Of a DNA stretch of 64,000 nt, positions 1 to 9,554 are shown in pieces. The translations under genes were made by a program, and so were the position numbers. The notes beneath the pieces are model-generated. The model searched no databases. It had not been told where the DNA came from and saw nothing but the letters and a program-made list of their open reading frames with translations. The stretch is from assembly GCF_002077695.1 (NCBI RefSeq), contig NZ_MWUE01000022.1, positions 124,001-188,000 of the forward strand, read 5' to 3'. Within the stretch, counting starts at the first letter, position 1; every line of letters starts with the position of its first letter. The DNA is from Pantoea latae. GTDB taxonomy: Bacteria; Pseudomonadota; Gammaproteobacteria; Enterobacterales; Enterobacteriaceae.

Positions 1-103
1 GACGCCGCGCCTGCAGGAGACGCTGTTTCAGCTGCGCTCGCTGGCGGCGTTGCAGGTGACGCCGCAGGCGGAAGGCGCCTTTACGCTCAGCCTTAAGGCG
101 TAG
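1..103 (+). CDS. 3' end of an unidentified gene
   Basis: An open frame enters from the left edge and stops at TAG 101-103, leaving about 33 C-terminal residues. The fragment begins TPRLQETLFQLRSLAALQ and ends in a short strand-like segment, FTLSLKA. This could be the end of a small alpha/beta regulatory domain, but I cannot name the protein. In E. coli the gene after yfbR is the transporter gene yfbS on the same strand as yfbR. The opposite strand here means the neighbour is different. It converges on yfbR with only 6 bases between the stop codons. Confidence 0.45.
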   Translation, partial: TPRLQETLFQLRSLAALQVTPQAEGAFTLSLKA

Positions 104-109
104 GCGCCG

Positions 110-709
110 TTACAGCGGCGAATCCTGCGAGATCTCATCCAGCGACAGGCTGAAGCTGGGAATAAACACCTCGACGAAGTAGTCCATCTCTGGCGAGCGT
201 CGCTGCTGCAGGGTTTTCTCCAGCCGCGCTTTCGCCAGTAAAAATTCGTTGTTGCCGGCGGAGAGCTCTTCCAGACACTTCAGGTAGGCGCAGAGCGCGT
301 CTGCCTGCTTCACCACCGACTGCTCCGCTTCGCTGTGCTGATGTTCGTCAAGCAGCGGACGGTACTCCTCCTGCAGCTCTTCCGGCAGCATCTCAATCAG
401 CTTCTGCTGTGCGATTTTCTCGATCTTTTTATACTCATGGGCGATCTGGGCGTTGTAGTACTTCACCGGCGTCGGCAGATCCCCGGTCAGCACTTCACTG
501 GCGTCGTGATAGAGCGCCAGCATCGCAATGCGGTCGGCGTTGAGATGGCCGTCGAACTTTTTGTTTTTAATCACGGCGAGCGCATGCGCCACCATCGCGA
601 CCTGCAGGCTGTGCTCGGAGACGTTTTCGGTGCGCACGTTGCGCATCAGCGGCCAGCGGTTGATCAGTTTAAGGCGAGAGAGATGGGCGAAAAAGTGGCT
701 TCGGGTCAT
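110..709 (-). CDS. yfbR: 5'-deoxynucleotidase YfbR (HD domain)
   Basis: YfbR hydrolyses deoxyribonucleoside 5'-monophosphates in the cytoplasm and belongs to dNTP pool control. The 199-residue length equals the E. coli protein, and the two look nearly identical from the N-terminal [20 protein letters not shown] to the C-terminal [12 protein letters not shown]. The metal-binding HD-domain residues are visible: His in [10 protein letters not shown] (about residue 33), the His-Asp pair in [13 protein letters not shown] (about 68-69), and the later Asp in [11 protein letters not shown] (about 137). The gene lies downstream of alaA on the same strand with a 68 bp gap. The start at ATG 709 is the family start. 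Confidence 0.97.
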   Translation of the reverse strand: MTRSHFFAHLSRLKLINRWPLMRNVRTENVSEHSLQVAMVAHALAVIKNKKFDGHLNADRIAMLALYHDASEVLTGDLPTPVKYYNAQIAHEYKKIEKIAQQKLIEMLPEELQEEYRPLLDEHQHSEAEQSVVKQADALCAYLKCLEELSAGNNEFLLAKARLEKTLQQRRSPEMDYFVEVFIPSFSLSLDEISQDSPL

Positions 710-777
710 GCGTTATCCTGTCAGCAACGGGGGAAGCGTCGCGCTTCCCCAAATGCTGCTAGTATACGCGGCCGGTT

Positions 778-1995
778 TTACTGGCGATAGCCTTGCAGGA
801 ACCGGTCAAACTTGCCGATCGCCATCTCCAGATCGTCGACGCGCGGCAGGGTAACGATGCGCACATGATCCGGCCACGGCCAGTTAAAGGCGGTGCCCTG
901 AACCAGCAGCACTTTTTGCTGCAGCAGGAAGTCCAGCACCATTTTCTGGTCGTCGTGAATATTGAACTTCTTCGCATCAATACGCGGGAACATATAGAGC
1001 GCGCCGTTCGGCTTCACGCAGCTGACGCCGGGAATGTCATTGATCAGCTCCCAGGCGCGCTGACGCTGTTCATAGAGGCGGCCGCCCGGCGCGATAAATT
1101 CGCTGATGCTCTGATAGCCGCCCAGCGCGGTCTGAATCGCATGCTGCGCCGGCACGTTGGCGCACAGACGCATTGAGGCGAGCATCTCCAGCCCTTCGAT
1201 ATAGCCTTTTGCGTGCTTTTTCGGCCCGTTGAGCACCATCCAGCCCTGACGAAAACCCGCCACGCGGTAGGTTTTGGAGAGGCCGTTAAAGGTCACGGTC
1301 AGCAGATCGGGCGCCAGCGCGGCGATCGAATGGTGCTGCGCCTCGTCGTAGAGGATCTTGTCGTAGATCTCGTCGGCGAAGATGATCAGGTTATGCTGGC
1401 GCGCGATCTCAACGATCTCCAGCAGCAGCTCTTTGCTGTAGACCGCGCCGGTCGGGTTGTTAGGGTTAATAATCACGATGCCGCGCGTGCGCGGCGTGAT
1501 TTTGCTGCGGATGTCGTCGAGATCCGGGAACCAGCCGGCGGATTCGTCGCACAGATAGTGCACCGCTTTGCCGCTGGAGAGCGACACCGCCGCCGTCCAC
1601 AGCGGATAGTCCGGCGCCGGCACCAGCATCTCGTCGCCGCTGTTCAGCAGCGCCTGCATCGCCTGCACGATCAGCTCGGAGACGCCGTTGCCGATATAGA
1701 TATCTTCAACCGTGACGTCGCGCATCTCCCGCGCCTGATAGTGCTGCATAATCGCTTTACGCGCGGAGTAGAGCCCTTTTGAGTCGCAGTAGCCCTGCGC
1801 GCCAGGCAGATTGCGGATCACATCCACCAGGATCTCATCTGGCGCCTCGAAACCGAACGGCGCTGGGTTGCCGATATTGAGCTTGAGAACTTTGTTGCCT
1901 TCTTCTTCGAGACGTTTAGCCTCTTTAAGTACCGGCCCGCGAATGTCGTAACAGACGTTTTCCAGCTTGCCGGATTTATCAATTTGAAAAGTCAT
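778..1995 (-). CDS. alaA: Glutamate-pyruvate aminotransferase AlaA
   Basis: AlaA (formerly YfbQ) is a PLP-dependent class I/II aminotransferase that makes alanine from pyruvate and glutamate. The open frame continues 89 codons further upstream, but the true start is ATG 1995 (MTFQIDKSGKLENVCYD). It gives 405 residues, the E. coli length, and has an AAGGCGG ribosome site a few bases upstream. Visible motifs are NPNNPTGAVYSKE, the ADEIYDK aspartate that contacts PLP, and the Schiff-base lysine in GLSKTYRVAGFRQGW. The gene is divergent from lrhA, as in E. coli, across a long spacer. The call is secure; only the extended upstream frame could mislead an automated annotation. Confidence 0.97.
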   Translation of the reverse strand: MTFQIDKSGKLENVCYDIRGPVLKEAKRLEEEGNKVLKLNIGNPAPFGFEAPDEILVDVIRNLPGAQGYCDSKGLYSARKAIMQHYQAREMRDVTVEDIYIGNGVSELIVQAMQALLNSGDEMLVPAPDYPLWTAAVSLSSGKAVHYLCDESAGWFPDLDDIRSKITPRTRGIVIINPNNPTGAVYSKELLLEIVEIARQHNLIIFADEIYDKILYDEAQHHSIAALAPDLLTVTFNGLSKTYRVAGFRQGWMVLNGPKKHAKGYIEGLEMLASMRLCANVPAQHAIQTALGGYQSISEFIAPGGRLYEQRQRAWELINDIPGVSCVKPNGALYMFPRIDAKKFNIHDDQKMVLDFLLQQKVLLVQGTAFNWPWPDHVRIVTLPRVDDLEMAIGKFDRFLQGYRQ

Positions 1996-2953
1996 TTTTA
2001 ACCGCCTTAATGGGCAGAATCCTTTTACTGCCGCAGAAATCAAACCAGCACAATGTACTCTCCTCATCGTGACAAAAGAAGGGCAGCGGCAGGTTTTGGC
2101 GTGTTTGTTATCTTTTTGCCGGATGCATAGCGCAAAGCATAATTTCTTTGTCATTAGCTGGTTACAAAAACTGACTTGTAATGAATGAGCGATATTTTTC
2201 GCTACAATGGGCCGTTTCCGCTGTAAAGCGCGCTGTCCGTTTGCCCGCGCCGCAATCAACAAATTTTTATTCGGGATAGCGGGGAAATGAAGGGTAGATG
2301 AATAGTGAAATAGTTAAGCTATTTTACATGAATAGGCAAAAAAGCGCGCTGGTTGACCAGCGGATAAGCCAAGCCGTAAGCAGCAAGGCCAGCCGGGGGG
2401 CGCGCGGCGCTGCGGCAAGCCAGAAAAGTTCCCTGCGCAGAAGGGCCACTTCTGACCAGATAAAAGGTATTTCAGGCGTATCTTCGCACTATATCTCGAC
2501 TTTCAGAAAGCGGGCGGTTAAAAATTATGCCGGGATGTGCCATGATGACCATGAAATGCGATCTGGTCAAAAATTACGATGGTTTTCACAAAATCATTTC
2601 CATTTTGAAGTTAAAAATGATTAAGTATAATTTATTATTTATCGCATTTAGCCGCTACGCAATCCATAATTCGCTAGCTGGCTTTTTCCGTCTGCATAGG
2701 ACGGAACGCTAGACAACAACGCAGCTTCCTGCATTTGCGCTCCCGCGCTGTCGGCCCAGAAGTTGTTTCTGTCTACTCAACGCTGCCTTCCCGCTGTGCC
2801 GGGATGCACGTATGTCGGTCTCTGTCTGACACGAATTTCTTTGGCGGTCTCACACAGGACCGGCAATGAGCATCATTACCGCTTATCACTTTGATAAGTC
2901 GCGTAATAACACCAGGGTAGTAGTTTTTTAAAAATCTTATAAGTGAAGAAAAC
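1996..2953. other. Long alaA-lrhA divergent spacer
   Basis: This 958 bp stretch holds no convincing gene. It is clearly more AT-rich than the flanking genes, especially 2290-2660. It should contain the alaA promoter and the lrhA promoter with its leader; E. coli also has a long spacer and long lrhA leader here. A TACAAT box occurs near 2203. A nested hairpin lies at 2674-2712: CTAGC pairs with GCTAG on the outside and CCGTC with GACGG inside, a plausible lrhA leader structure. A 108-codon frame at 2298-2624 has no recognisable product and biased composition, so it is not called. Confidence 0.6.
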
Positions 2954-3877
2954 ATGACTAATGCAAATCGTCCGATACTGAATCTCGACCTCGATCTGCT
3001 GAGAACGTTTGTTGCTGTTGCGGACCTGAACACTTTTGCGGCCGCCGCTGCCGCCGTGTGCCGTACCCAGTCTGCCGTCAGCCAGCAGATGCAGCGTCTG
3101 GAGCAATTGGTAGGTAAAGAGCTGTTTGCCAGACATGGACGTAATAAATTATTAACTGAGCACGGCATCCAGCTGCTAGGTTACGCCAGGAAAATCCTGC
3201 GTTTCAACGACGAGGCCTGCACATCGCTGATGTACAGCAATATCCAGGGCGTGCTGACCATCGGCGCCTCGGATGACACCTCCGACACCATTCTGCCGTT
3301 CCTGCTTAACCGCGTTACTTCGGTTTACCCGAAGCTGGCGATCGACGTCCGCGTCAAGCGTAACCCCTTTATGATGGAGATGCTCAACCAGGGCGAAGTC
3401 GATCTGGTCGTCACCACCTCCAGCCCAGGCAGCTTTACCCATCAGGTGCTGCGTACCTCGCCGACCCTGTGGTACTGCGCGGCGGATTATATTTTTCAGC
3501 GCGGGGAAGCGATTCCGTTGGTGCTGCTGGATGAACCGAGCCCGTACCGCGATATGGCGATCGATCACCTCAACGAAGCGGGCATCCCGTGGCGTATCTC
3601 CTACGTCGCCTCAACGCTGGCGGCAGTTCGCGCCGCGGTGAAAGCGGGGCTGGGCGTGACCGCGCGTCCGGTAGAGATGATGAGCCCCGAACTGCGCGTC
3701 ATGGGCGCGGCGGAAGGGTTGCCGGTGCTGCCGGACACGCAGTATCTGCTGTGCCGCAATCCTGACAGCGACAACGAGCTGGCGCTGGCGATCTTCAACG
3801 CCATGCAGTCCACCAACGATCCCTACAATCTGAGTGCCAATCCGGATGGGACGCTGCTGCTGGATGATGAAGAGTAA
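2954..3877 (+). CDS. lrhA: LysR-family regulator LrhA
   Basis: LrhA is a LysR-type regulator. In E. coli it represses flhDC and affects RpoS; homologues (HexA, PecT) control motility, exoenzymes and virulence in plant-associated enterics. The 307 residues start [20 protein letters not shown]. The winged helix-turn-helix covers residues about 11-70, with [20 protein letters not shown] almost identical to E. coli. The periplasmic-binding-protein-like effector domain follows to the end. The C-terminus (LLLDDEE) is shorter than in E. coli (312 aa). The ribosome site is weak (GTGAAGA before ATG 2954). It lies directly upstream of nuo in the same direction, separated by a terminator. Confidence 0.96.
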   Translation: MTNANRPILNLDLDLLRTFVAVADLNTFAAAAAAVCRTQSAVSQQMQRLEQLVGKELFARHGRNKLLTEHGIQLLGYARKILRFNDEACTSLMYSNIQGVLTIGASDDTSDTILPFLLNRVTSVYPKLAIDVRVKRNPFMMEMLNQGEVDLVVTTSSPGSFTHQVLRTSPTLWYCAADYIFQRGEAIPLVLLDEPSPYRDMAIDHLNEAGIPWRISYVASTLAAVRAAVKAGLGVTARPVEMMSPELRVMGAAEGLPVLPDTQYLLCRNPDSDNELALAIFNAMQSTNDPYNLSANPDGTLLLDDEE

Positions 3878-3936
3878 ACCAGGGTTAACAATAAGGGCGC
3901 TTTTTCGACCCGTTCTCTGATTGTTAAAACTGTAAT

Positions 3937-3979
3937 AAAAAAGCCCTTTGTTATGCATTTGCATCGAAGGGCTTTTTTT
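3937..3979 (+). terminator. lrhA rho-independent terminator
   Basis: A 12 bp perfect stem (AAAAAAGCCCTT pairing with AAGGGCTTTTTTT) closes an 18-base loop and ends in a T run, 60 bases after the lrhA stop. The A-rich 5' arm means it could also work for minus-strand transcripts. Confidence 0.85.
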
Positions 3980-4540
3980 ATGCGGCTAAACAGCCGCTGC
4001 CCGCCTTTTTTCTCTGCTTTTTCTGCCTGCCATCCTGCCTGATAAAACGCTGTTTCAATTTCTTCTGTAAATGAAATTTTTGATCTTCCTGAATGAAAGC
4101 ACTGTTCCGAAATGGTGTAACATTTGCCGAAAAAAAGGACAAAAAGGCCGGTTTTGTGTTCCAGATCAAAAAAATACCCCTGTGAAGGGGAAGGAAAACC
4201 CCGCAAAGCCTGCCAGAATACGTTGGATAAATGCACGATCCATGCATTTGAAATCCCGCTACACTCTAAAAGACCTTACAGACTGAAGCGATTTAGCTGG
4301 TATCGCGCGCATCATATGTTAAAATTTTGATGCGCGTGTAAAATAATGTTTGGATACTTTTGTCAAAGTTGACAAAAGGTTATAGAAAGGAGTAAAAAAC
4401 CCCATAAAATTGCTGCCTAATTGATAAAGACAGCATAATTTATCAGGTTTTTTTGTCCTTCCCTTGAATCGATGTGGTGCGTTTGCTGCAAGTGACCCGC
4501 GCAGGATGCCATCGCCACTTTTGATGAGTAAGCAAAGAGT
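3980..4540 (+). promoter_or_regulatory. nuo operon regulatory spacer
   Basis: This 561 bp AT-rich stretch precedes nuoA and has no credible gene; the frames at 3823-4236 (minus) and 4071-4330 (plus) lack family resemblance. In E. coli nuo is controlled by ArcA, NarL, FNR, IHF and Fis from a similarly long upstream region. Structures seen here: a CCCC/GGGG mini hairpin near 4178; a 9 bp stem CGCGCATCA/TGATGCGCG at 4306-4336 around an AT-rich loop; a perfect dyad at 4357-4378; and an AT-rich stem followed by seven T at 4422-4454. No single start site can be assigned with confidence. Confidence 0.6.
4357..4378. promoter_or_regulatory. Perfect 22 bp dyad containing a -35 box
   Basis: CTTTTGTCAA and TTGACAAAAG are exact inverted repeats separated by AG. 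The right arm contains TTGACA (4369-4374), a perfect sigma-70 -35 hexamer. An A/T-rich possible -10 (GTAAAA) lies 17 bases later, followed by an untranslated leader of about 140 bases to nuoA. This is consistent with an operator lying over a nuo promoter. The binding protein is unknown. Confidence 0.5.
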
Positions 4541-4978
4541 ATGTCAACAGCCACCGAAGTCGTCGCTCATCACTGGGCGTTTATCATATTTGTCATCATC
4601 GCTTTCGGCCTTTGCGCCTTTATGCTCACCGGAGGATGGCTCTTAGGCGGCCGCGCTCGCGCGCGTCATAAAGAGACCCCATTCGAATCCGGCATCGAAT
4701 CCGTCGGCGACACCCATATCCGCCTGTCGGCGAAGTTCTACCTCGTCGCGATGTTCTTCGTCATCTTCGACGTAGAAGCGCTCTTTTTATACGCATGGGC
4801 GACCTCTATCCGCGAAAGCGGCTGGGTCGGCTTTGTGGAAGCCGCAATTTTCATTTTGGTGCTCCTGGCGGGGCTGGTCTATCTGGTGCGTATCGGCGCG
4901 CTGGACTGGGCGCCTGCACGCCGCCGCGTGGTGGTCAAATCCAACCCGATCGGTCACACCAACCCTCATAAGCAGTAA
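4541..4978 (+). CDS. nuoA: NADH-quinone oxidoreductase subunit A
   Basis: NuoA is a small membrane subunit of complex I (NADH:ubiquinone oxidoreductase) at the junction of the membrane arm and the Q module. The 145 residues (147 in E. coli) show three hydrophobic helices at about 15-37, 68-88 and 97-120. The conserved loop [20 protein letters not shown] links helices 1 and 2, and [20 protein letters not shown] forms helix 2. The start at ATG 4541 has a weak AGAG ribosome site. It is the first gene of the nuo operon, 15 bases before nuoB. Confidence 0.98.
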   Translation: MSTATEVVAHHWAFIIFVIIAFGLCAFMLTGGWLLGGRARARHKETPFESGIESVGDTHIRLSAKFYLVAMFFVIFDVEALFLYAWATSIRESGWVGFVEAAIFILVLLAGLVYLVRIGALDWAPARRRVVVKSNPIGHTNPHKQ

Positions 4979-4993
4979 AAGCGAGGCAATCTG

Positions 4994-5671
4994 ATGGACT
5001 ATACGCTCACCCGCATAGACCCGAACGGCGGCGATAACGACCGTTACCCGCTGCAAAAACAGGAGATCGTTGCCGATCCCCTTGAGCAGCACGTTCATCG
5101 CAGCGTCTACATGGGCAAGCTCGAGCATGCGCTGCACGACATGGTGAACTGGGGCCGCAAGAACTCTCTGTGGCCCTATAACTTCGGTCTGTCCTGCTGC
5201 TACGTAGAGATGACCACCTCTTTCACCGCTGTGCATGACGTGGCGCGTTTCGGTGCGGAAGTCATGCGCGCCTCGCCGCGTCAGGCGGACTTTATGGTGA
5301 TCGCCGGTACGCCCTTTACCAAAATGGCGCCGGTGATCCAGCGTCTGTATGACCAGATGCTGGAGCCGAAGTGGGTGATCTCCATGGGCGCCTGCGCCAA
5401 CTCCGGCGGCATGTACGACATCTATTCCGTGGTGCAGGGCGTCGACAAGTTCCTGCCGGTCGATGTCTATATTCCCGGCTGCCCGCCGCGCCCGGAAGCC
5501 TATATGCAGGCGCTGCTGCTGCTGCGCGAGTCAATTGGCAAAGAGCGCCGCCCGCTGTCGTGGGTGGTGGGCGATCAGGGCGTTTATCGCGCCAATATGC
5601 AGTCGGAACGCGAAAGAAAACGCGGCGAGCGCATCGCCGTCACCAATCTTCGCACCCCTGACGAAGTGTAA
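4994..5671 (+). CDS. nuoB: NADH-quinone oxidoreductase subunit B
   Basis: NuoB is a peripheral-arm subunit that carries iron-sulfur cluster N2, the last electron donor to ubiquinone. The 225 residues (220 in E. coli) contain the four expected ligands: adjacent Cys68-Cys69 in GLSCCYVEM, Cys134 in GACANSGGM and Cys163 in PGCPPRPE. The C-terminal tail is rich in Arg and Lys ([13 protein letters not shown]). An AGCGAGGC ribosome site lies before ATG 4994. A 117-base spacer separates it from nuoC. Confidence 0.98.
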   Translation: MDYTLTRIDPNGGDNDRYPLQKQEIVADPLEQHVHRSVYMGKLEHALHDMVNWGRKNSLWPYNFGLSCCYVEMTTSFTAVHDVARFGAEVMRASPRQADFMVIAGTPFTKMAPVIQRLYDQMLEPKWVISMGACANSGGMYDIYSVVQGVDKFLPVDVYIPGCPPRPEAYMQALLLLRESIGKERRPLSWVVGDQGVYRANMQSERERKRGERIAVTNLRTPDEV

Positions 5672-5788
5672 GAACACCGTACATGGATGGATTCCAGGCC
5701 CGCAGCAAAACATCACAATTTAATGCGCGGCCCCATCCTGACGCCTTCTTTTGAGTGCCTGGCGACAGGCCGGAATGGTGAGTAACGT

Positions 5789-7588
5789 ATGACAGATTTA
5801 ACCACGCACGATCTCGCTCAGCCTGCATGGCAAACCCGGGATCACCTGGATGACCCGGTGATCGGCGAGCTGCGTAACCGTTTTGGGCCGGATGCCTTTA
5901 CCGTTCAGCCGACCCGCACTGGTATTCCCGTGGTATGGGTCAAGCGCGAACAGCTGCTGGACATCGTGACCTTCCTGCGCAAGCTGCCGAAGCCGTACAT
6001 CATGCTCTATGACCTGCATGGCATGGACGAGCGTTTGCGCACCCACCGCGCCGGTTTGCCCGCCGCGGATTTCTCGGTGTTCTACCATTTCCTGTCGATC
6101 GAACGTAACCGCGACATCATGCTCAAGGTGGCGCTGTTTGAGAACGACATGCATCTGCCGACGCTGACCAAAATCTTCCCCAACGCCAACTGGTACGAGC
6201 GCGAAACCTGGGAGATGTTCGGCGTCACGTTCGACGGTCACCCGCACCTGACGCGCATCATGATGCCGCAGACCTGGGAAGGGCATCCGCTGCGTAAAGA
6301 CTACCCGGCGCGCGCCACCGAGTTCGATCCCTTTACGCTGACCAAACAGAAAGAAGATCTGGAGATGGAGGCGCTGACCTTCAAGCCGGAAGACTGGGGC
6401 ATGAAGCGCAGCACCACCAGCGAGGACTTTATGTTCCTCAACCTGGGGCCGAACCACCCGTCGGCGCACGGTGCGTTCCGCATTATCCTGCAGCTGGACG
6501 GCGAAGAGATCGTCGACTGCGTGCCGGATATCGGCTACCACCATCGCGGCGCGGAAAAGATGGGCGAGCGCCAGTCATGGCACAGCTACATTCCCTATAC
6601 CGACCGCGTGGAGTATCTTGGCGGCTGCGTCAACGAAATGCCTTACGTGCTGGCGGTGGAAAAGCTGGCCGGCATCGTGGTGCCGGACCGCGTCAACGTG
6701 ATCCGCGTGATGCTCTCCGAGCTGTTCCGCATCAACAGCCATCTGCTCTATATCTCGACCTTTATTCAGGACGTCGGCGCGATGACGCCGGTGTTCTTCG
6801 CCTTTACCGATCGCCAGAAGATCTATGACGTGGTTGAAGCCATCACCGGCTTCCGCATGCACCCGGCCTGGTTCCGCATCGGCGGCGTGGCGCACGATCT
6901 GCCGAAGGGCTGGGAGCGCCTGCTGCGCGACTTCCTCGACTGGATGCCGAAGCGTCTGAAAGAGTATGACAAAGCCGCGCTGCGCAACAGCGTGCTGGTT
7001 GGCCGTTCCAAAGGCGTCGCCGCCTACAACATGGACGAAGCGCTGGCCTGGGGCACCACCGGCGCTGCGCTGCGCGCCACCGGCCTGGACTTCGACGTGC
7101 GCAAATGGCGTCCCTACTCAGGCTATGAAAACTTCGACTTCGAGATCCCGGTCGGCGCCGGCATCAGCGACGCCTACACCCGCGTTCAGCTGAAGATGGA
7201 AGAGATGTGGCAGTCGCTGCGTATTCTTGAGCAGTGCCTGAACAATATGCCGGAAGGGCCGTTTAAAGCCGATCATCCGCTGACCACGCCGCCGCCGAAA
7301 GAGCGGACGCTGCAGCATATCGAAACGCTGATCACCCACTTCCTGCAGGTTTCCTGGGGCCCGGTGATGCCGGCCAACGAATCCTTCCAGATGATTGAAG
7401 CGACCAAAGGGATCAACAGCTACTACCTGACCAGCGACGGCAGCACCATGAGCTACCGCACCCGCGTGCGCACGCCGAGCTTCCCGCACCTGCAGCAGAT
7501 CCCGTCGGTGATCCGCGGCAGCCTGGTATCCGACCTGATCGTTTACCTCGGTAGTATCGATTTTGTTATGTCAGACGTGGACCGCTAA
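5789..7588 (+). CDS. nuoC: NADH-quinone oxidoreductase subunit C/D fusion
   Basis: As in other enterics, subunits C and D of complex I are fused in one 599-residue protein (about 600 in E. coli). The N-terminal NuoC part (about 1-190) includes [14 protein letters not shown] and [18 protein letters not shown]. The C-terminal NuoD part (about 210-599) resembles the large subunit of NiFe hydrogenases without metal ligands and helps form the quinone cavity. [17 protein letters not shown] near residue 217 and the quinone-site histidine in it are conserved. The fused state needs no frameshift to explain it. The nuoE start follows the nuoC stop by 2 bases. Confidence 0.98.
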   Translation: MTDLTTHDLAQPAWQTRDHLDDPVIGELRNRFGPDAFTVQPTRTGIPVVWVKREQLLDIVTFLRKLPKPYIMLYDLHGMDERLRTHRAGLPAADFSVFYHFLSIERNRDIMLKVALFENDMHLPTLTKIFPNANWYERETWEMFGVTFDGHPHLTRIMMPQTWEGHPLRKDYPARATEFDPFTLTKQKEDLEMEALTFKPEDWGMKRSTTSEDFMFLNLGPNHPSAHGAFRIILQLDGEEIVDCVPDIGYHHRGAEKMGERQSWHSYIPYTDRVEYLGGCVNEMPYVLAVEKLAGIVVPDRVNVIRVMLSELFRINSHLLYISTFIQDVGAMTPVFFAFTDRQKIYDVVEAITGFRMHPAWFRIGGVAHDLPKGWERLLRDFLDWMPKRLKEYDKAALRNSVLVGRSKGVAAYNMDEALAWGTTGAALRATGLDFDVRKWRPYSGYENFDFEIPVGAGISDAYTRVQLKMEEMWQSLRILEQCLNNMPEGPFKADHPLTTPPPKERTLQHIETLITHFLQVSWGPVMPANESFQMIEATKGINSYYLTSDGSTMSYRTRVRTPSFPHLQQIPSVIRGSLVSDLIVYLGSIDFVMSDVDR

Positions 7589-7590
7589 TT

Positions 7591-8106
7591 ATGCACGATC
7601 AAAAAATTGCCATTCATACGATCGACCCAACTGAGGTCTTCGTGCTGAGCGCGGAAGAGCATCACGCCATCGAGCACGAAAAACACCACTATGAAGATGC
7701 GCGCGCGGCGTCGATTGAAGCGCTGAAGATCGTGCAGAAGCAGCGCGGCTGGGTGCCGGACGGCGCCATCAACGCCATTGCAGAGGTGCTGGGCATTCCG
7801 GCCAGCGACGTCGAAGGCGTCGCCACGTTCTACAGCCAGATTTTCCGTCAGCCGGTCGGCCGTCACGTCATTCGCTACTGCGACAGCGTGGTGTGCCACA
7901 TCACCGGCTATCAGGGCATCCAGGCGGCGCTGGAGCAGAACCTGAACATCAAACCGGGCCAGACCACGGCGGACGGCCGCTTTACGCTGCTGCCGACCTG
8001 CTGTCTGGGCAACTGCGACAAAGGGCCGACCATGATGGTGGATGAAGATACCCACGTTCATCTGACGCCGGAAGGCATCGCCTCGCTACTGGAGCAGTAT
8101 CAATGA
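7591..8106 (+). CDS. nuoE: NADH-quinone oxidoreductase subunit E
   Basis: NuoE is a thioredoxin-fold subunit of the NADH dehydrogenase module and carries [2Fe-2S] cluster N1a. The 171 residues (166 in E. coli) include the four ligands, arranged as [11 protein letters not shown] and [11 protein letters not shown] in the C-terminal half. [18 protein letters not shown] and [15 protein letters not shown] are typical of the family. The stop overlaps the nuoF start by 4 bases (ATGA-type coupling at 8103-8106), which suggests translational coupling of the NuoE-NuoF pair. Confidence 0.97.
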   Translation: MHDQKIAIHTIDPTEVFVLSAEEHHAIEHEKHHYEDARAASIEALKIVQKQRGWVPDGAINAIAEVLGIPASDVEGVATFYSQIFRQPVGRHVIRYCDSVVCHITGYQGIQAALEQNLNIKPGQTTADGRFTLLPTCCLGNCDKGPTMMVDEDTHVHLTPEGIASLLEQYQ

Positions 8107-9449
8107 CCATCAAGCAGATCATTCGTACTGCGGAAACGCATCCGCTGACCTGGCGCATGCGCGACGACCAGCAGCCGGTGTGGTTCGAAGAGTACCGCAG
8201 TAAAAACGGCTATGCCGGCGCGGAAAAGGCGCTCAACGGCATGGCGCCGGACGAAATCGTCGCGGCGGTAAAAGATTCCGGCCTGAAAGGGCGCGGCGGC
8301 GCGGGCTTCTCCACCGGTCTGAAGTGGAGCCTGATGCCGAAAGACGAATCCATGAACATCCGCTACCTGCTGTGCAACGCCGATGAGATGGAGCCGGGCA
8401 CCTATAAAGACCGCCAGCTGATGGAGCAGATGCCGCATCAGCTGGTGGAAGGTATGCTGATCAGCGCCTTCGCCCTGAAGGCCTATCGCGGCTACATCTT
8501 CCTGCGCGGCGAGTATATCGAAGCGGCGGTGAACCTGCGTCGCGCCATCGCGGAAGCGACTGAAGCGGGCTTCCTCGGCAAAAATATTCTCGGCACCGGC
8601 TTCGACTTCGAGCTGATCGTGCACACCGGCGCGGGCCGCTATATCTGCGGCGAAGAGACGGCGCTGATTAACTCGCTGGAAGGGCGTCGCGCCAACCCGC
8701 GCTCTAAGCCGCCTTTCCCGGCGAGCGCCGGCGCATGGGGCAAGCCAACCTGCGTCAATAACGTGGAAACGCTCTCTAACGTCCCGGCGATCCTCGCCAA
8801 CGGCGTCGAGTGGTACAAAGGCCTGTCGAAAAGCGAAGACGCCGGCACCAAGATGATGGGCTTCTCCGGCCGCGTGAAAAATCCCGGCGTGTGGGAGCTG
8901 CCGTTCGGCATTACCGCGCGCGAGATTCTGGAAGATTACGCCGGCGGCATGCGCGACGGTCTGCGCTTTAAAGCCTGGCAGCCGGGCGGCGCGGGCACCG
9001 ACTTCCTTACCGAACAGCACCTCGATCTGCCGATGGAGTTCGCCAGCATCGGCAAGGCGGGCAGCCGTCTCGGCACCGCGCTGGCGATGGCGGTCGACCA
9101 TGAGATCAACATGGTGTCGCTGGTGCGCAACCTGGAAGAGTTCTTCGCGCGCGAATCCTGCGGCTGGTGTACGCCATGCCGTGACGGCCTGCCGTGGAGC
9201 GTCAAGATCCTGCGCGCGCTGGAGCAGGGCAAAGGGCAGCCGGGCGATATCGAAACCCTGCTGCAGCTTTGCCGCCAGCTCGGTCCGGGTAAGACCTTCT
9301 GCGCCCATGCGCCTGGCGCGGTCGAGCCGCTGCAGAGCGCGATTAAATATTTCCGTGAAGAGTTTGAAGCCGGCATGGCGCCGCAGGTCTTCGGCAATAC
9401 CCGAGCAATCAGCGGTATTCAGCCCAACCTGCTGAAAGCGCGCTGGTAA
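8103..9449 (+). CDS. nuoF: NADH-quinone oxidoreductase subunit F
   Basis: NuoF binds NADH and FMN and carries [4Fe-4S] cluster N3; it is the electron entry point of complex I. The 448 residues (445 in E. coli) show the FMN/NADH-binding loop [19 protein letters not shown] near 60-78, EPGTYKDR, and [13 protein letters not shown] near residue 182. The cluster ligands are in [12 protein letters not shown] near residue 355, with the fourth Cys in [10 protein letters not shown]. The start is coupled to nuoE. A 105-base spacer with two hairpins follows, before nuoG. Confidence 0.98.
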   Translation: MTIKQIIRTAETHPLTWRMRDDQQPVWFEEYRSKNGYAGAEKALNGMAPDEIVAAVKDSGLKGRGGAGFSTGLKWSLMPKDESMNIRYLLCNADEMEPGTYKDRQLMEQMPHQLVEGMLISAFALKAYRGYIFLRGEYIEAAVNLRRAIAEATEAGFLGKNILGTGFDFELIVHTGAGRYICGEETALINSLEGRRANPRSKPPFPASAGAWGKPTCVNNVETLSNVPAILANGVEWYKGLSKSEDAGTKMMGFSGRVKNPGVWELPFGITAREILEDYAGGMRDGLRFKAWQPGGAGTDFLTEQHLDLPMEFASIGKAGSRLGTALAMAVDHEINMVSLVRNLEEFFARESCGWCTPCRDGLPWSVKILRALEQGKGQPGDIETLLQLCRQLGPGKTFCAHAPGAVEPLQSAIKYFREEFEAGMAPQVFGNTRAISGIQPNLLKARW

Positions 9450-9483
9450 TTCGCCGCAGCATACGGAAACGGCCCTGCGCCGC

Positions 9484-9534
9484 TGCCCCGGATCCTCGGG
9501 GCAAGAATATGATTAACGCTCGTCCTCGACGAGC
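9484..9534 (+). other. Tandem hairpins in the nuoF-nuoG spacer
   Basis: Two perfect 7 bp stems sit in the 105-base gap: TGCCCCG/CGGGGCA (9484-9503, loop GATCCT) and GCTCGTC/GACGAGC (9518-9534, loop CTC). Neither is followed by a T run, so they do not look like terminators. They may be RNA stability or processing elements between the NADH module genes, which is an inference. Confidence 0.6.
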
Positions 9535-9554
9535 CTTACGGAAGCATGTTCACT

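Noticed and set aside
2298..2624. 108-codon plus-strand frame in the alaA-lrhA spacer
   Set aside because: It resembles no family, has odd composition and lies in AT-rich regulatory DNA. The AGGGT before its ATG is not enough support.
3823..4236. 137-codon minus-strand frame between lrhA and nuoA
   Set aside because: It crosses the lrhA 3' end and its terminator and has no recognisable motif.
5789..7588. nuoC-nuoD fusion as something new
   Set aside because: The fused NuoCD subunit is normal in E. coli and relatives.
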